Positions 43,168 to 53,600 of a DNA stretch of 64,000 nt are shown one piece after another. Every line of letters starts with the position of its first letter. Position 1 is the stretch's first letter. Source of the DNA: Pandoraea sp. PE-S2T-3. Lineage in GTDB: Bacteria; Pseudomonadota; Gammaproteobacteria; Burkholderiales; Burkholderiaceae. A model generated the notes under the pieces. It saw nothing but the letters and a program-made list of their open reading frames with translations, searched no databases and had not been told where the DNA came from. The translations under genes and the position numbers were made by a program. The stretch covers positions 372,001 through 436,000 of the forward strand of contig NZ_NGUQ01000035.1 of the NCBI RefSeq assembly GCF_002179965.1, read 5' to 3'.

Positions 43168-44343
43168 TTAGAACTTGTGACGCAGGCCAGCGATCACGGC
43201 GATTTGCGACTGTGCACCGGTGCCCGTCGGGCCGCCCACGTTGTCGATCGCTGCCACGACTGCATCACCCGTTGCGCGTTGGTAGACGCCCGTCAGGTAC
43301 GATTCCGTGCGCTTGCTGAACGCGTACACGCCGCCAGCGTTGACCTGGAACCAGCGCGGCTTCGTGCCCTTGCTGATACCCGACAGTGCCGTCGCACCGC
43401 TCACGCTGCCATCGCTGTAGACGAATGCCAGACCGCCCAGCAGGTTCGGCGTGATCTGGTACTTGCCGTTCAGTTCGAACGTGTTCACGCGAATCGACGA
43501 CTGGTTGACGTAGTTGATCTTCGCGTAGCTGTACACGAAGCCGATCGTCGCGGCCTGGATCTGGTACGACACGCCTGCGGCGGCGATGTCGTGCTTGTCG
43601 ACGGCGCTCGTGTAGAAGATGTCGGTGGCGCTCGAGTAGTCGTTGGTCACGGCGCCGTTGCCGTTAGCCGTGCCCGGGCCAGCCAGATGCATGTAGCCGG
43701 CGGCAGCCATCAACGGGCCGTTGGCGTACGAAGCACCCACGCTCCATGCGTTGTTATTCGAGAAGCCCGTGCCGTTACCGGTGTTCGGCTGATTGCTAAA
43801 CCCGTACAGTGCGCCGAACGAGAACCCGTTGTAGTTCACGCTCGTGTACTTGATCGAGTTGTTCACGCGGAACGAGTTGTACAGGTTGTCGATATCACCG
43901 ACGTGCGCACCGTATTGCGTGGCCCATTGCTTGGCCGACGTGAGCGGGCTCACGAAGTCAACCACGGAGTCGTACTGGCGACCGATCGTGACCGTACCGG
44001 CTTGCGTGCTTTGCAGACCGACATAGGCCTGACGACCGAACATGCGGCCGTTCTGCGACATCGTGCCGTTGGTCAGGGCGAAGCCGTTTTCCAACACGAA
44101 CACGGCCTTCAGGCCGCTACCCAGATCTTCCGAGCCCTTCAGGCCCCAACGGTTACCTTGGCCGATACCGCTCACGGCCTGGATGTTGTGGGCGCCCTTG
44201 GCATTCAGGCCGGAGGCAACGTTATTCACATAGCCAATGCCAGCGTCGATCACGCCGTAGAGCGTCACATTGCTTTGAGCCATGGCCGGTGCGGCCACTG
44301 CGAAGCTGGCGAGGGCCAGTGCGGTACGTTGGATGCGCTTCAT
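43168..44343 (-). CDS. Outer-membrane porin (Burkholderia general porin type)
   Basis: 391-residue trimeric porin with signal peptide ending AAPAMAQ, mature start SNVTLYGVIDAGIGY and final Phe (IAVIAGLRHKF). GLKGSEDLGSGLKAVFVLENGF and GRQAYVGLQSTQAGTVTIGRQYD are family blocks. The ATG at 44343 has AGAGGA five bases upstream. It lies alone between two intergenic regions and looks like the housekeeping porin, unlike the box-B-linked one at 29702-30868. Confidence 0.94.
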   Translation of the reverse strand: MKRIQRTALALASFAVAAPAMAQSNVTLYGVIDAGIGYVNNVASGLNAKGAHNIQAVSGIGQGNRWGLKGSEDLGSGLKAVFVLENGFALTNGTMSQNGRMFGRQAYVGLQSTQAGTVTIGRQYDSVVDFVSPLTSAKQWATQYGAHVGDIDNLYNSFRVNNSIKYTSVNYNGFSFGALYGFSNQPNTGNGTGFSNNNAWSVGASYANGPLMAAAGYMHLAGPGTANGNGAVTNDYSSATDIFYTSAVDKHDIAAAGVSYQIQAATIGFVYSYAKINYVNQSSIRVNTFELNGKYQITPNLLGGLAFVYSDGSVSGATALSGISKGTKPRWFQVNAGGVYAFSKRTESYLTGVYQRATGDAVVAAIDNVGGPTGTGAQSQIAVIAGLRHKF

Positions 44344-44841
44344 TCTTATCCTCTTTGGTAGTGATTTTTTGAATTCTTGTCCGCTGAGCGGATCTCTCCA
44401 GACGATGTCGGCTGCCACGTGCCCCGTGACACGGATTGCTGCAACCGCATATGCAATGGAGTACTCACCAAATGATCAGCGGTGCTTTCCTTATGAGGGA
44501 AAAGCACCGCCGGTCATTCGCAAGCGGGTGCATTCTGACATGAGAAATGGCCGTTTCGCACAGCAGTGGTGCGATTGCAACACTCGTAATTGGCAACATA
44601 TGCAGCCACGTTCGCATTGCTTCGGTGAGCGTGATATTCGCTATTCGCGCGGCGCAATGAAGTGACGTGATGCGTTGAAAATCTCTGCGTGACTCGCCCG
44701 ATGCAGACACCGCGCAAAAATGAAAACGGCGCGTCGCCGAAGAGGCGCGCGCCGTTTTTTTGCAGCAGATTCAGACAGCGTTGCGAGCGATGTGTCGTTC
44801 GCGTTGCTAGTTGCGGAACGCTTTCACAGTCAGTCAGCCAC
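44344..44841. other. Porin upstream region and convergent-side terminator
   Basis: 498 bp without a supported gene. The left part should hold the porin promoter. It ends in the terminator at 44723-44761. No obvious small RNA gene was seen. Confidence 0.5.
44723..44761 (-). terminator. Terminator of the histone-like gene
   Basis: The arms AAAACGGCGCG and CGCGCCGTTTT enclose 14 bases. Both strands run into T-rich sequence (T7 on plus, TTTTCATTTTT on minus), so it can stop transcription from either side. It lies about 80 bp after the histone H1-like gene. Confidence 0.8.
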
Positions 44842-45393
44842 TCAGGCTGTGCCGCTCGCGGGAACCGTTTTCAAGGGCTTTGCAGCAGGTGTGCCGACCG
44901 GCGCCGGTTTGGCCGGCTTGACGACTTTGCGCAGCTTGGCGGATTGCGTCGCCGCCGGCTTGGCTGGCTTGGTGGCTTTCGCCGCTTTCACCGGCTTGGC
45001 GGGTTTATCCGTCTTGGGCGGCGTCGCTGCCTTGGCGGGTTTTACGGCTTTCGCGGGCTTGGCAGCCTTTGCAACCTTAGCGGGCTTAACCGCTTTTGCC
45101 GGCTTGGCGGTGTCGGCCGACACCTTCGCTTTCGCGGCAGCCGTACGCGCAGCCGCGGCCAGTTCCAGATCGATGGTGTGCTTGAGGCCGGCGATGACAG
45201 GCTCTGCCAGGTCATCGGCGAAATGATCGAACCAGCGTTTGGCTTGCAGCAGTTTCTTGCCGCCGAGCCGCTGCTTGTGGCCTTCGTCATTCGCCAGCAC
45301 TTTGGCGGAGAGTCGCGCGCGGCCTTTGGAGAGCCGCTCGAGAACGGTGATGATGGTGAACCCGCGATGCGACGTCTTCTGCTCGGCAGACAT
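44842..45393 (-). CDS. Histone H1-like protein with a Lys/Ala/Pro repeat tail
   Basis: 183-residue basic protein. Residues 1-80 form a predicted globular/helical part (ITVLERLSKGRARLSAKVLA, AKRWFDHFADDL); from about residue 85 on the chain is a low-complexity tail of PAKA-type repeats (PAKAVKPAKVAKAAKPAKAV), like bacterial histone H1/AlgP-type proteins that bind DNA or compact the nucleoid. The ATG at 45393 has GGAG six bases upstream. The globular part does not match a family I know. Confidence 0.75.
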   Translation of the reverse strand: MSAEQKTSHRGFTIITVLERLSKGRARLSAKVLANDEGHKQRLGGKKLLQAKRWFDHFADDLAEPVIAGLKHTIDLELAAAARTAAAKAKVSADTAKPAKAVKPAKVAKAAKPAKAVKPAKAATPPKTDKPAKPVKAAKATKPAKPAATQSAKLRKVVKPAKPAPVGTPAAKPLKTVPASGTA

Positions 45394-45591
45394 ACTGGCC
45401 TCCTGATGTGTTCGCCTGAGGGCGAGCCCGGATCGGATAAATGCCACGACTACATTCACGTGGATGAAGCGATCCTATCACGACGAAAACGGAATGCCCT
45501 CGCACGCGACATCAAGCCCTCGGCCAGCAACGACGGGGAACACCGGCGTCACCACTGCCGCACCCCGTCGTTGATCAGGAGAAACGCCGGC

Positions 45592-46332
45592 TCAGTCCAT
45601 CCCCGTCTTGCCGGGCGCCCAATACGCTTTGGCCATGATTCTCGCGGCCGGCACGCCGAGTGCGCTCAGTTCCCGGCGCCAGCGCTGAATCGAGGACGCC
45701 TTGCCCGTCAGGACAAACGTCGCCCCCGCCATCGCAGGTGCCGACAACCGACTTGCCATATCTTCGAGATGTTCATCGCCCGCCGAACGACTGAACAATT
45801 CGACGCCGTCGAGCCCCACCCGCCCCAGCACTTCGTGCGTATCCACCAAATCGCCGACTTCAAGCAAACACCTGACGGCGCTTTCGGTAAGGCGCTGGCG
45901 AAACGCATACGTCAACGCAATCGACGTCTCGTCGCCGAGCATCACGCACGCGCCTGACACGCGCCCCACATCGAGCGACGCGCGCGGGCCAAAGACGGTG
46001 CACTCGTCGCCCGGCATCACGTTACGTACCCACGTACTGCCCGGCCCGCTACCGTGCGCATAGGACACGATGCGGGTTCTGCCCGCAACGCCATCCCATT
46101 CGATCGGTGTGTAAGTTCGCGCGACAAAGGCCGAGCCCATGGTCAGTTGAATCTTCTGACCGGGCACCCAATCAACACCTCGGAACGCCGGGCTCTCGAT
46201 CGTCAGCAGACGAACGTCATCGGTGAGCGCTTCCGCGTGAACGATGCGCGCCCGCTTCATAAACATGCGGATCAGGGCGCGGCTGACGGGCCCCGGTTGA
46301 GGCATCACAGCGTCGGGAGCTCTCATGTTCAT
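45592..46332 (-). CDS. Siderophore-interacting (ViuB/SIP) FAD-linked ferric reductase
   Basis: 246-residue SIP-family flavoprotein, which releases iron from ferric siderophores by reduction. RTYTPIEWDG is the FAD-binding RxYT motif and SYAHGSGPGSTWV the following family block; the C-terminus IMAKAYWAPGKTGMD is typical. The NAD(P)H-binding part is shorter than in ferredoxin reductases, as usual for the family. Its start overlaps the O-methyltransferase stop by 4 bp. There is no siderophore receptor nearby. Confidence 0.85.
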   Translation of the reverse strand: MNMRAPDAVMPQPGPVSRALIRMFMKRARIVHAEALTDDVRLLTIESPAFRGVDWVPGQKIQLTMGSAFVARTYTPIEWDGVAGRTRIVSYAHGSGPGSTWVRNVMPGDECTVFGPRASLDVGRVSGACVMLGDETSIALTYAFRQRLTESAVRCLLEVGDLVDTHEVLGRVGLDGVELFSRSAGDEHLEDMASRLSAPAMAGATFVLTGKASSIQRWRRELSALGVPAARIMAKAYWAPGKTGMD

Positions 46333-47033
46333 CGCGTCACCACCGTAAATTCGTTGCCCCGGCCCTCGTTGATGGGGATCGGTTGCGAGAGATACCCGTT
46401 CGCCGGGTTGCGGACGTACGCCAGATAGTCGTTGTCGTGATCGAAAGCGTTTTCAGCAAGAATTGGCGTGCCGGGTTTCAGGTGCGGCTCCAGCAGCTTG
46501 AGTATCGGCAGATAGAGGCTGAACGCCCCATCGAGCAACACCATGTCGATCTCTCCGCCCACATCGGCAAGCGTCTCGCGCGCGTCGCCGACACGGATGT
46601 CGACCAGATCGGCAAGCCCCGCCTCTTCAAGATGCGCACGCGCCCGTTCCGCCTTCTCCGGCTCAAGTTCCGTCCCGATCAGATGACCGCCGCCCATGTC
46701 ACGAAGCGCCGCCGCCAGATGGATCGTGGAGATGCCCATCGACGTGCCGAATTCGACGATGCGCGTCGCTTTGCAGATACGTGCGCACTCATAGAGAAAC
46801 CGGCCATACGCCGGCGTGACGTTGAGAAAATTCTTTGCGTAGCCCCGATACACGCCACGCAGATCGCGCCGCTCGGCAGCCATCATCTCGTCGACGGCGT
46901 CGGCGAGGGTTTGCTCGGCGTGCGCCGTCGAGCCGGCGTCGAACTGCGCCATCAGTTGTCCATCGGCCTGCGCCGCCTCAAGGAAAAGCCGCTGCAAGGT
47001 CTGCTCGACACGCCCGACACTCAATGAATCCAT
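46329..47033 (-). CDS. SAM-dependent O-methyltransferase-like protein
   Basis: 234-residue class I methyltransferase. IVEFGTSMGISTIHLAAAL is motif I, GTELEPEKAERARAHL binds the SAM ribose and DMVLLDGAFSLYLPILKLL is the post-II region of the catechol O-methyltransferase type. LAENAFDHDNDYLAYVRNP is near the C-terminus. The ATG at 47033 has GGAA upstream. It forms a two-gene operon with the SIP reductase and is divergent from the AraC regulator. A small phenolic or catecholic substrate is possible but unproven. Confidence 0.85.
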   Translation of the reverse strand: MDSLSVGRVEQTLQRLFLEAAQADGQLMAQFDAGSTAHAEQTLADAVDEMMAAERRDLRGVYRGYAKNFLNVTPAYGRFLYECARICKATRIVEFGTSMGISTIHLAAALRDMGGGHLIGTELEPEKAERARAHLEEAGLADLVDIRVGDARETLADVGGEIDMVLLDGAFSLYLPILKLLEPHLKPGTPILAENAFDHDNDYLAYVRNPANGYLSQPIPINEGRGNEFTVVTR

Positions 47034-47183
47034 GATTCGCTTCCTATGCACCATGGCGGGCGGAGAATCCGCTCGCCGTGGATGCATGGTAGAAAAGGCG
47101 CGACTTGGCGACATTGGGAAATTCCGCCAATATGTTCTGAATTCTTGCCAATCGTCTGAAAACCGCGCCCGAGCGCTCATGCC

Positions 47184-48074
47184 ATGCCCGTGCTGACCTC
47201 TTTGACCGATCCCTTCGAATGGGAAGATCCGGACCTCGTCCCTCGCCCGGTGGTGACCATTGGTGCTGCGGGTATCGATGTCGCGACCACCGGCGATGGA
47301 GAACATCGACACGAGAAGGACTTCCACACGCACAAGAAAGCGCAGTTCATGCTCCTGCTGCGCGGGGCGCTCACTTGCGAAATCGAGGGCAGTCTGTGGA
47401 TGGTGCCGCCCCAGAGCGCGCTCTGGGTGCCCGGCAGTGTGCTGCACAAGGTGACGGCGGCGGGCACGGTCGAGGTGTACGTGGCCTTCATCGATCCAGC
47501 CGTCGCCTCGCACCTGCCGTCGACGTGCTGTGCGATCTCGACGACGCCGCTGCTACGGGAGTTGGTGATTCGTTCGGCCTCGTTTCCGATGCGCTATCCG
47601 GAAGGCGGTGCGGAGTCGCACTTGGCGGTGCTGCTGCTCGACGAGCTTGCCGCCGCGTCCATCGGCAATCTCCATCTGCCGATGCCGTCCGATTCACGGC
47701 TTCGCAAAATTGCCGAGGCCATCATGGAGACGCCCGCCGAGCGCGGAACGATACGGACATGGGCGCGACACGTGGGCGTGAGCGAGCGAACGCTTTCGCG
47801 TCTGCTGACCGAGCAAACCGGGATGAGTTTCGGTCGCTGGCGGCAGCAACTCAACCTGATGCTGGCGGTGAAATGGCTGAGTAGCGGCGCCTCCGTTCAG
47901 CAGGTGGCTGACGACTTGGGCTACGAAAGCGCCGGCAGTTTCGTGACGATGTTCCGCACCGCACTCGGCACGTCGCCGGGGCGGTACATGGCGGAAAGAC
48001 TGCCGGACAGGCGCACTGCGAGCACGGCTGATCCGAAGGATGCCGGATACCCGGAGGCGGTATCCGGCGAATGA
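47184..48074 (+). CDS. AraC-family transcriptional regulator
   Basis: 296-residue regulator with an N-terminal cupin-like sensing domain (HEKDFHTHKKAQFMLLLRG) and two C-terminal helix-turn-helix units (TWARHVGVSERTLSRLLTEQ and VQQVADDLGYESAGSFVTMF). It is divergent from the O-methyltransferase/SIP pair with 150 bp between them and most likely controls that pair. The last 30 residues are outside the domain. Confidence 0.9.
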   Translation: MPVLTSLTDPFEWEDPDLVPRPVVTIGAAGIDVATTGDGEHRHEKDFHTHKKAQFMLLLRGALTCEIEGSLWMVPPQSALWVPGSVLHKVTAAGTVEVYVAFIDPAVASHLPSTCCAISTTPLLRELVIRSASFPMRYPEGGAESHLAVLLLDELAAASIGNLHLPMPSDSRLRKIAEAIMETPAERGTIRTWARHVGVSERTLSRLLTEQTGMSFGRWRQQLNLMLAVKWLSSGASVQQVADDLGYESAGSFVTMFRTALGTSPGRYMAERLPDRRTASTADPKDAGYPEAVSGE

Positions 48075-48085
48075 CGCCCTTCAGA

Positions 48086-49534
48086 TCACGGCATGACCGG
48101 CGGATGGTAAGTCAACGTTTGCGCCAGCAGCCACAACATGACGATCACCACCGGGAAGTGCACCAGCAGTTGCGTGAACGTATAACCCACCACGTCACGT
48201 GCGCGCAGACCGAGCACGCCGAGCAGCGGCAGCATCCAGAACGGATTGATCAGATTCGGCAGCGCTTCGGCGGCGTTGTAGACCGTCACCGCCCATCCCA
48301 GATGCACATGCAGATCGTTGGCCGCCTGCATGACGTAAGGCGCTTCGATGATCCACTTGCCCCCGCCCGACGGCACGAAGAAGCCCAGCACCGCCGAATA
48401 CACGCCCATGACGCCGGGGAACGACGACTGCGACGAGATCGCCACGAAGAAGCTCGACAAGTGATGTGAGAGCGTCTGCCCATCGATGCCCGGCGCTTTG
48501 GTCAGCAGATACGCGATGCCGCCATACAGCGGGAACTGGATCAACACGCCGGCCACAGACGGGACCGACTTCGCAATCGCGTCGAGAAAGCGGCGCGGAC
48601 GCCAGTTGAGCAGCATGCCCAGCATCAGGAACACGAAGTTGTACGTGTTCAGGTTCGAGATCGCCAGCAACGGGTCTTTTGTCGTGAACTCGTGCCCGAT
48701 CCAGAGCACACCGAGCGCCACGATCAGCACCGTGACGATCGGACTGTACTCAAGCCAATCGCCCGGGCGTTGTGGCTTCGCATAGGTCTTCGTCGTATCG
48801 TCGAGCGACACGCCGAGGTCGGCGGCCAACGTCGCACGCGCGTCACGCGGCGCCGAAAAATAAGCCAGCACGACAGACACCACCGTCAGGACGCCCGCGA
48901 TCGCCATCGACTGCGGCAGGAAGATCGTGTCCGAGAACGGGATCACGCCCGTGATCTCGACCAGCGCCTTCGGCAGACTGGCCGGATTGGCCTGCAACTG
49001 CGCTGCGGACGAACTCAGGCCCAGCGCCCACGTCGCGCCCATGCCCAGATAGGCCGCCGCGCCACCGGCCCGGTAATCCATGCGAATGTTCTCGCGTCGC
49101 GCAATGGCCCGCACCAGCAAGCCGCTGAACACCAGACTGATGGCCCAGTTGAACAGCGAGAGCACGATGCTGACGAACGCAACGTACGCCACCGCGCTGC
49201 GACCGCTGCGCGGCAATGCCGCCATCTTGCGGATGAGCACCGCCGCCGGCGGCGAGACCGCCACCACATAGCCTGAAATGGCCACGATGGCCATTTGCAT
49301 CGTGAACGGAATCAGACTCCAGAAGCCGTCGCCGAACGCCACCCCCACCTTGACGGCCGGCACGCCGATCGCCAACGCCCCGCCTGCGCAGACGATGACC
49401 GCCAGCGCCGCAAACAGATAGGCGTCGGGAAACCAGCGTTCCGACCAACGTGTGACCGACGCCGCCAGACGCTCCAGAGGGCCGCCGTCTTGCGGCGCCT
49501 CCATCGTGCTCGATAGTGAAGTTCCCGGTTTCAT
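48086..49534 (-). CDS. AtoE-type short-chain fatty acid transporter
   Basis: 482-residue inner-membrane protein with about twelve hydrophobic segments, matching the short-chain fatty acid transporter family (AtoE). SGGGKWIIEAPYVMQAAND and NLINPFWMLPLLGVLGLRAR are recognisable blocks towards the end. It should take up acids such as acetoacetate or butyrate. It is followed 142 bp upstream on the same strand by the cyclodeaminase-like gene and is probably part of the LysR-linked cluster. It is convergent with the AraC gene. Confidence 0.9.
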   Translation of the reverse strand: MKPGTSLSSTMEAPQDGGPLERLAASVTRWSERWFPDAYLFAALAVIVCAGGALAIGVPAVKVGVAFGDGFWSLIPFTMQMAIVAISGYVVAVSPPAAVLIRKMAALPRSGRSAVAYVAFVSIVLSLFNWAISLVFSGLLVRAIARRENIRMDYRAGGAAAYLGMGATWALGLSSSAAQLQANPASLPKALVEITGVIPFSDTIFLPQSMAIAGVLTVVSVVLAYFSAPRDARATLAADLGVSLDDTTKTYAKPQRPGDWLEYSPIVTVLIVALGVLWIGHEFTTKDPLLAISNLNTYNFVFLMLGMLLNWRPRRFLDAIAKSVPSVAGVLIQFPLYGGIAYLLTKAPGIDGQTLSHHLSSFFVAISSQSSFPGVMGVYSAVLGFFVPSGGGKWIIEAPYVMQAANDLHVHLGWAVTVYNAAEALPNLINPFWMLPLLGVLGLRARDVVGYTFTQLLVHFPVVIVMLWLLAQTLTYHPPVMP

Positions 49535-49676
49535 TTCCTGCGTTCCCTTATGTGTGTGTTGATCGGCGATGCCCTACCGCGCACTGCCCGCCCCGTGTTT
49601 CCGTCTAGTCCCCTGCCCCTCGGTTGCGGCGCATCGCCGCCTGCCACTTTTGCTGTCGCGCTCGACGCTGTCAGCC

Positions 49677-50615
49677 TTATTGCGTTGCCTGCCAGACGAG
49701 CTTGGCGGCCGCCAGATCTTCCAGCGCCGTGCCGACCGCCTTGAACACCGTACGCTCGCTGGCGTCCTCGCGACGCAAGCATCCCGCGCGGCACAGATCG
49801 GCCAGCGTGCCGCGCACGTCCTGCGCCAAAAACACCGCGCGCGACATCGGGCCGAGCAGTTCGCCTGATTTCGCCAGCGCTTCCTCGGTGTCGACAAACA
49901 ACGAAGCCCCCACGAAACAAGCGTCGCTCGCCTCGCGCATCTGCGGCGTGAAGCTGCCGATCAGATCCAGATGTACGCCGGGCGCAAGCCACTCGCCTTG
50001 CACCACCGGCTCGGTGGCGAGGGTCGCGCACGTGACAATGTCGGCACCGGCGACAGCCGCTTCGGCGCTCTTGCAGACGACCGCGTCGAGCCCCTGTTCC
50101 TGCAAGCGCTCGACCAGACGCCCGGCCGCCTGTGCATCGCGATCCCACACGCTGACACGCGTGATCGAACGCACGGCACGGTACGCCAGCGGCACCAGAG
50201 AACCGACGCGTCCTGCGCCGAGCAGCGCGAGGTGCGTCGCGTCTTCGCGCGCCAGATACGAGGCGGCCAGCGCCGAGGCGGCCGCCGTGCGGCGCGACGT
50301 GATCTCGTTGCCGTCCATCTGCGCGAGCGGCACACCGGTGCACGCGTCGTAGAGCAGATAGGTCGAATGCAGCCCCGGCACGCCGCGCTGTGCGTTGGCC
50401 GGTGCAATGTTCACCGTCTTGATGCCCATCAGGCCGCCCGGCTGCCACGCCGGCATGATCAGCACGGTCATGCCCGCCTGCATCCCCGGTTCGGGAATGA
50501 CGTGCGTGTGACGCAATGGCACTTCGCAACCCTCGATGAACATGGTGCGCAATGCGTCCAGCAACGGGCCAAACGTCAATGCATCGCGGGTGGCTTGGGC
50601 GTCGATGATTTTCAT
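49677..50615 (-). CDS. Ornithine cyclodeaminase/mu-crystallin family protein
   Basis: 312-residue NAD(P)-binding protein. HLALLGAGRVGSLVPLAYRAV is the Rossmann GxGxxG, and VPLAQMDGNEITSRRTAAASALAA is the family block with the substrate-binding Arg residues. ADIVTCATLATEPVV and GVHLDLIGSFTPQMREAS follow. The family makes proline from ornithine, or reduces imines such as Delta1-pyrroline-2-carboxylate. The ATG at 50615 has GAGGA nine bases upstream; a TTG at 50621 is less likely. The gap to the fused Mo enzyme is 34 bp, so they are an operon. Confidence 0.88.
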   Translation of the reverse strand: MKIIDAQATRDALTFGPLLDALRTMFIEGCEVPLRHTHVIPEPGMQAGMTVLIMPAWQPGGLMGIKTVNIAPANAQRGVPGLHSTYLLYDACTGVPLAQMDGNEITSRRTAAASALAASYLAREDATHLALLGAGRVGSLVPLAYRAVRSITRVSVWDRDAQAAGRLVERLQEQGLDAVVCKSAEAAVAGADIVTCATLATEPVVQGEWLAPGVHLDLIGSFTPQMREASDACFVGASLFVDTEEALAKSGELLGPMSRAVFLAQDVRGTLADLCRAGCLRREDASERTVFKAVGTALEDLAAAKLVWQATQ

Positions 50616-50649
50616 GAACAAGATTCCTCTTCGAAATGGGATGGAAATT

Positions 50650-53600
50650 TCACGCGTCGATCACGATGGCTTCGCGCGGCACCGCCTGACAGGCCAGACA
50701 CATGCCGGGCTCGTCGAGCGCCACGTCGCTCATGTGATCGACTTCGCCGGACAGCACGCGCACGGCACAACTCTCGCATTGCCCGACGCGGCAACCGCTC
50801 GGCAAGGTCAACCCCAACGATTCTGCAAACGACAGCAAGCTGCCGTGCGAGGGGGTCCAGACGGCTTCTCGCCCCGAGCGCGCGAACGTGACCGGCCATG
50901 CGGCATCGGCATCGACACGCGGCGCGCTCGGTGAGCGGAACGCCTCCTTGAACATGTCGAATGCAGGCACGCCACGGGCGGCAAGCCCGTCCATCACGGC
51001 CGCCATCATGGGCTCCGGGCCGCACAGGTAGAAGCGTGCGCGGCGTGCGATCAGGTCGTCGGTGACCACGGCAGCAGACAGCCGTTCGGTGGTGGCGTAA
51101 TCGCGGCCAAGCACATCAGCGTCGCGCGGTGCGTCGTAGTAATTGACGATATGGATGCCGGGCAGACGCAGCGCGAGCGCCGCCAGTCTCGCCTGAAACG
51201 CGTGCGTGGCACCGTTTCGGTTCGCGTAATGCAGCCAAACCTCGGGGGGCGGCACGGTCGCTTGCTCGGCTCGCTCGGCTTGCTCTGCCAGAGACTCGAG
51301 ATAACAGAGAAACGGCGTGATCCCGATCCCCCCGGCGAAGCACACGACCGGCTGCCGGGTTTGCAGCGGCAGAACAAAGCGTCCGGACGGCGCGCCCAGT
51401 TCGATGACATCGCCCACGCGCGCACCGGTGTTAAGCCAACTGGAGACCGTGCCCTCGAACGCCTCGCCTTCGCGCGTGCGCCCCTGCTGATGCCGCACGG
51501 CAATGCGATAGCCGCGACGCTCGCGCTCGTTGGCCGGTCCTGTGAGCGAATAGGCACGCGTCCGGGGCTGCGCGTGGCCCGGAATCGGCACGCGCACGGT
51601 CACATGCTGTCCCGCCAGATAGTCAGGCAGCCCAACCTCATCGAGTGGCTCGAATTCGATGGCGCGAACGCCGTCTGCCGCCGGGGTGAGTCCGGCAATG
51701 CGAAATCGCGCCATGCCTTGCCACGGCCGATGCGCCGGATCGCTTGCCGCATCGCGTGAAATGTCGCAGCGTAATGACCGCAACGGCGACGATCCGCTGA
51801 TGGGATCGATGTCCTGCGCCGTCGCCAGCGCGTTGTAGTTGCTCGACTGCTCACCCGCCATGGTGAAGCCGCGACGGCCCACGCTGTCGCATGCCTGCCA
51901 CCAGCCATACTCCGCGAGCACCACATCGGCTGCGAGTCCCTCGTCGAACGCGGCGCGAAAACGTGCGACGCCCACGGGTGTCGTCACCCTCACCCAGTCG
52001 CCCGCGGCAAGTTGTTTCTGCGCTGCCAACGACGGATGCAGATGCACCACCGGGTCGGGGGCGCGCATGCGCAGACTCGCGAGTCCGCGATGCTGGCTGT
52101 GGCAGTAGTAGCCGTTCTTGGTTGAGCCGAGGACTAGTGGGAAATGTGTCGTGTCGTCTTCGGTCGTGGCACGCGCAGCCACATGCACTGGCACGGGGGG
52201 ATAGCCGTGACGCAGCAACCGCTCGGAATACAGCTCGACGCGCCGGGTCTCGGTGGCAAACCCGCGCACACTGCCGGCCTCGGTGCGGGCGTACTTGCGC
52301 TCGTACTGCGGCTGCGGACGTGAGATGCCCTCGGGATGCGCGCGCAGCGTCTGCACGTCGAGTCCGGTCGGGGCAAGCTGGTAATTCCAGCCCGCCTCGA
52401 GACTGCCGCCGAAGAAGGCGTCGCCCATCCCCAGCCGCACGGCGAGATCGAACACGATGTCGTTGTCGCTGCGCGATTCGCCGCGCGGCGACACCATGCG
52501 CTGACGCAGTTGAATCAAGGCGTCGGCGCGGTCGTCGATTTCGAAGCCCGCACGCAGTCCTTCGCGCTCCCACGGCGTATTCACCGGCAGCAGAATATCG
52601 GCGTAACGCGCGGAGGGCGTCTCGAACAGATCGCAATGGACGTGGAATTCGAGCGCTTCGAGCGCCTCGCGCGCCATCTCGTAGTCGGCCTGCGAGGCCA
52701 GCACATTGGTGCCGAAGCAGAACAGCGCTCGCACGCGGTAGGGATCGCCGTCGAGAATTGCGCGGTAGGTGTCGCGTGCCGTCACCCAGCCGCGCGCTGG
52801 CGGCCCCAGCGGACGTTCATCGATGCCCAGCGCCTTCGCCTGTTGCTCGGGACTCAGCAGATCGTGCTGGCTGACGGCGTTCACGGGCTGACGCGTCATC
52901 ACGCGATTGCCACCCCGCCGGTCGAAGCTTCCCGTGAGCGCATAGACGACAGCGATGGCCCGCTCGATTTGCGTAGCGTTCGCATGCTGCGCCACGCCGG
53001 ACCACGCGTGATACGCCACGCGTTGGGCGCCGGTGAACAGGTCGGCGGCGGCATCGAGTTGTTCAGGCGAGACGCCGCACAATTCGCTCACCGTCGCCGG
53101 ATCGTAATCGGCCAGCCCTTCGCAAAGATGATCGAATGCAGGGCGGCAGCTGATGTGCGAGCCGTCATTGGCGCTCAGGATGAATTCGCCACGCAGCGCA
53201 GCGCGATTGGCGGCGTCGCGGCTTAGTGCGTGCGTTGTGTCGTAAGCCCGCGGTGCGCCAGCGGTCTCGTCCCAGATCACGAAGGCATCGGGCGATGCAC
53301 CGGCTGCCGACGTCGTGTTCAGATCGCTCATTCGCAGGAAGCGGCCGTTGTCGTTTCGTACGAGCAAGGGGGCGTTGGTCCACCGGCGCACGAACGTCTC
53401 GTCGTAGCGTCCGGTGTCGATCAGTCTGCGTGCGAGACCGAGCGCCAGTGCGGCATCGGTACCGGGGCGCACCGGCAGCCACGCATCGGCGTCGGCGGCA
53501 AGCGGTGTCTTGCGCGGGTCGACGACGAGCAGCTTCGCGCCGCGGACACGCCCGCGCCCGATGGCATTGGCCTGACTCAGCCAGGTACTCGTCGGATTGT

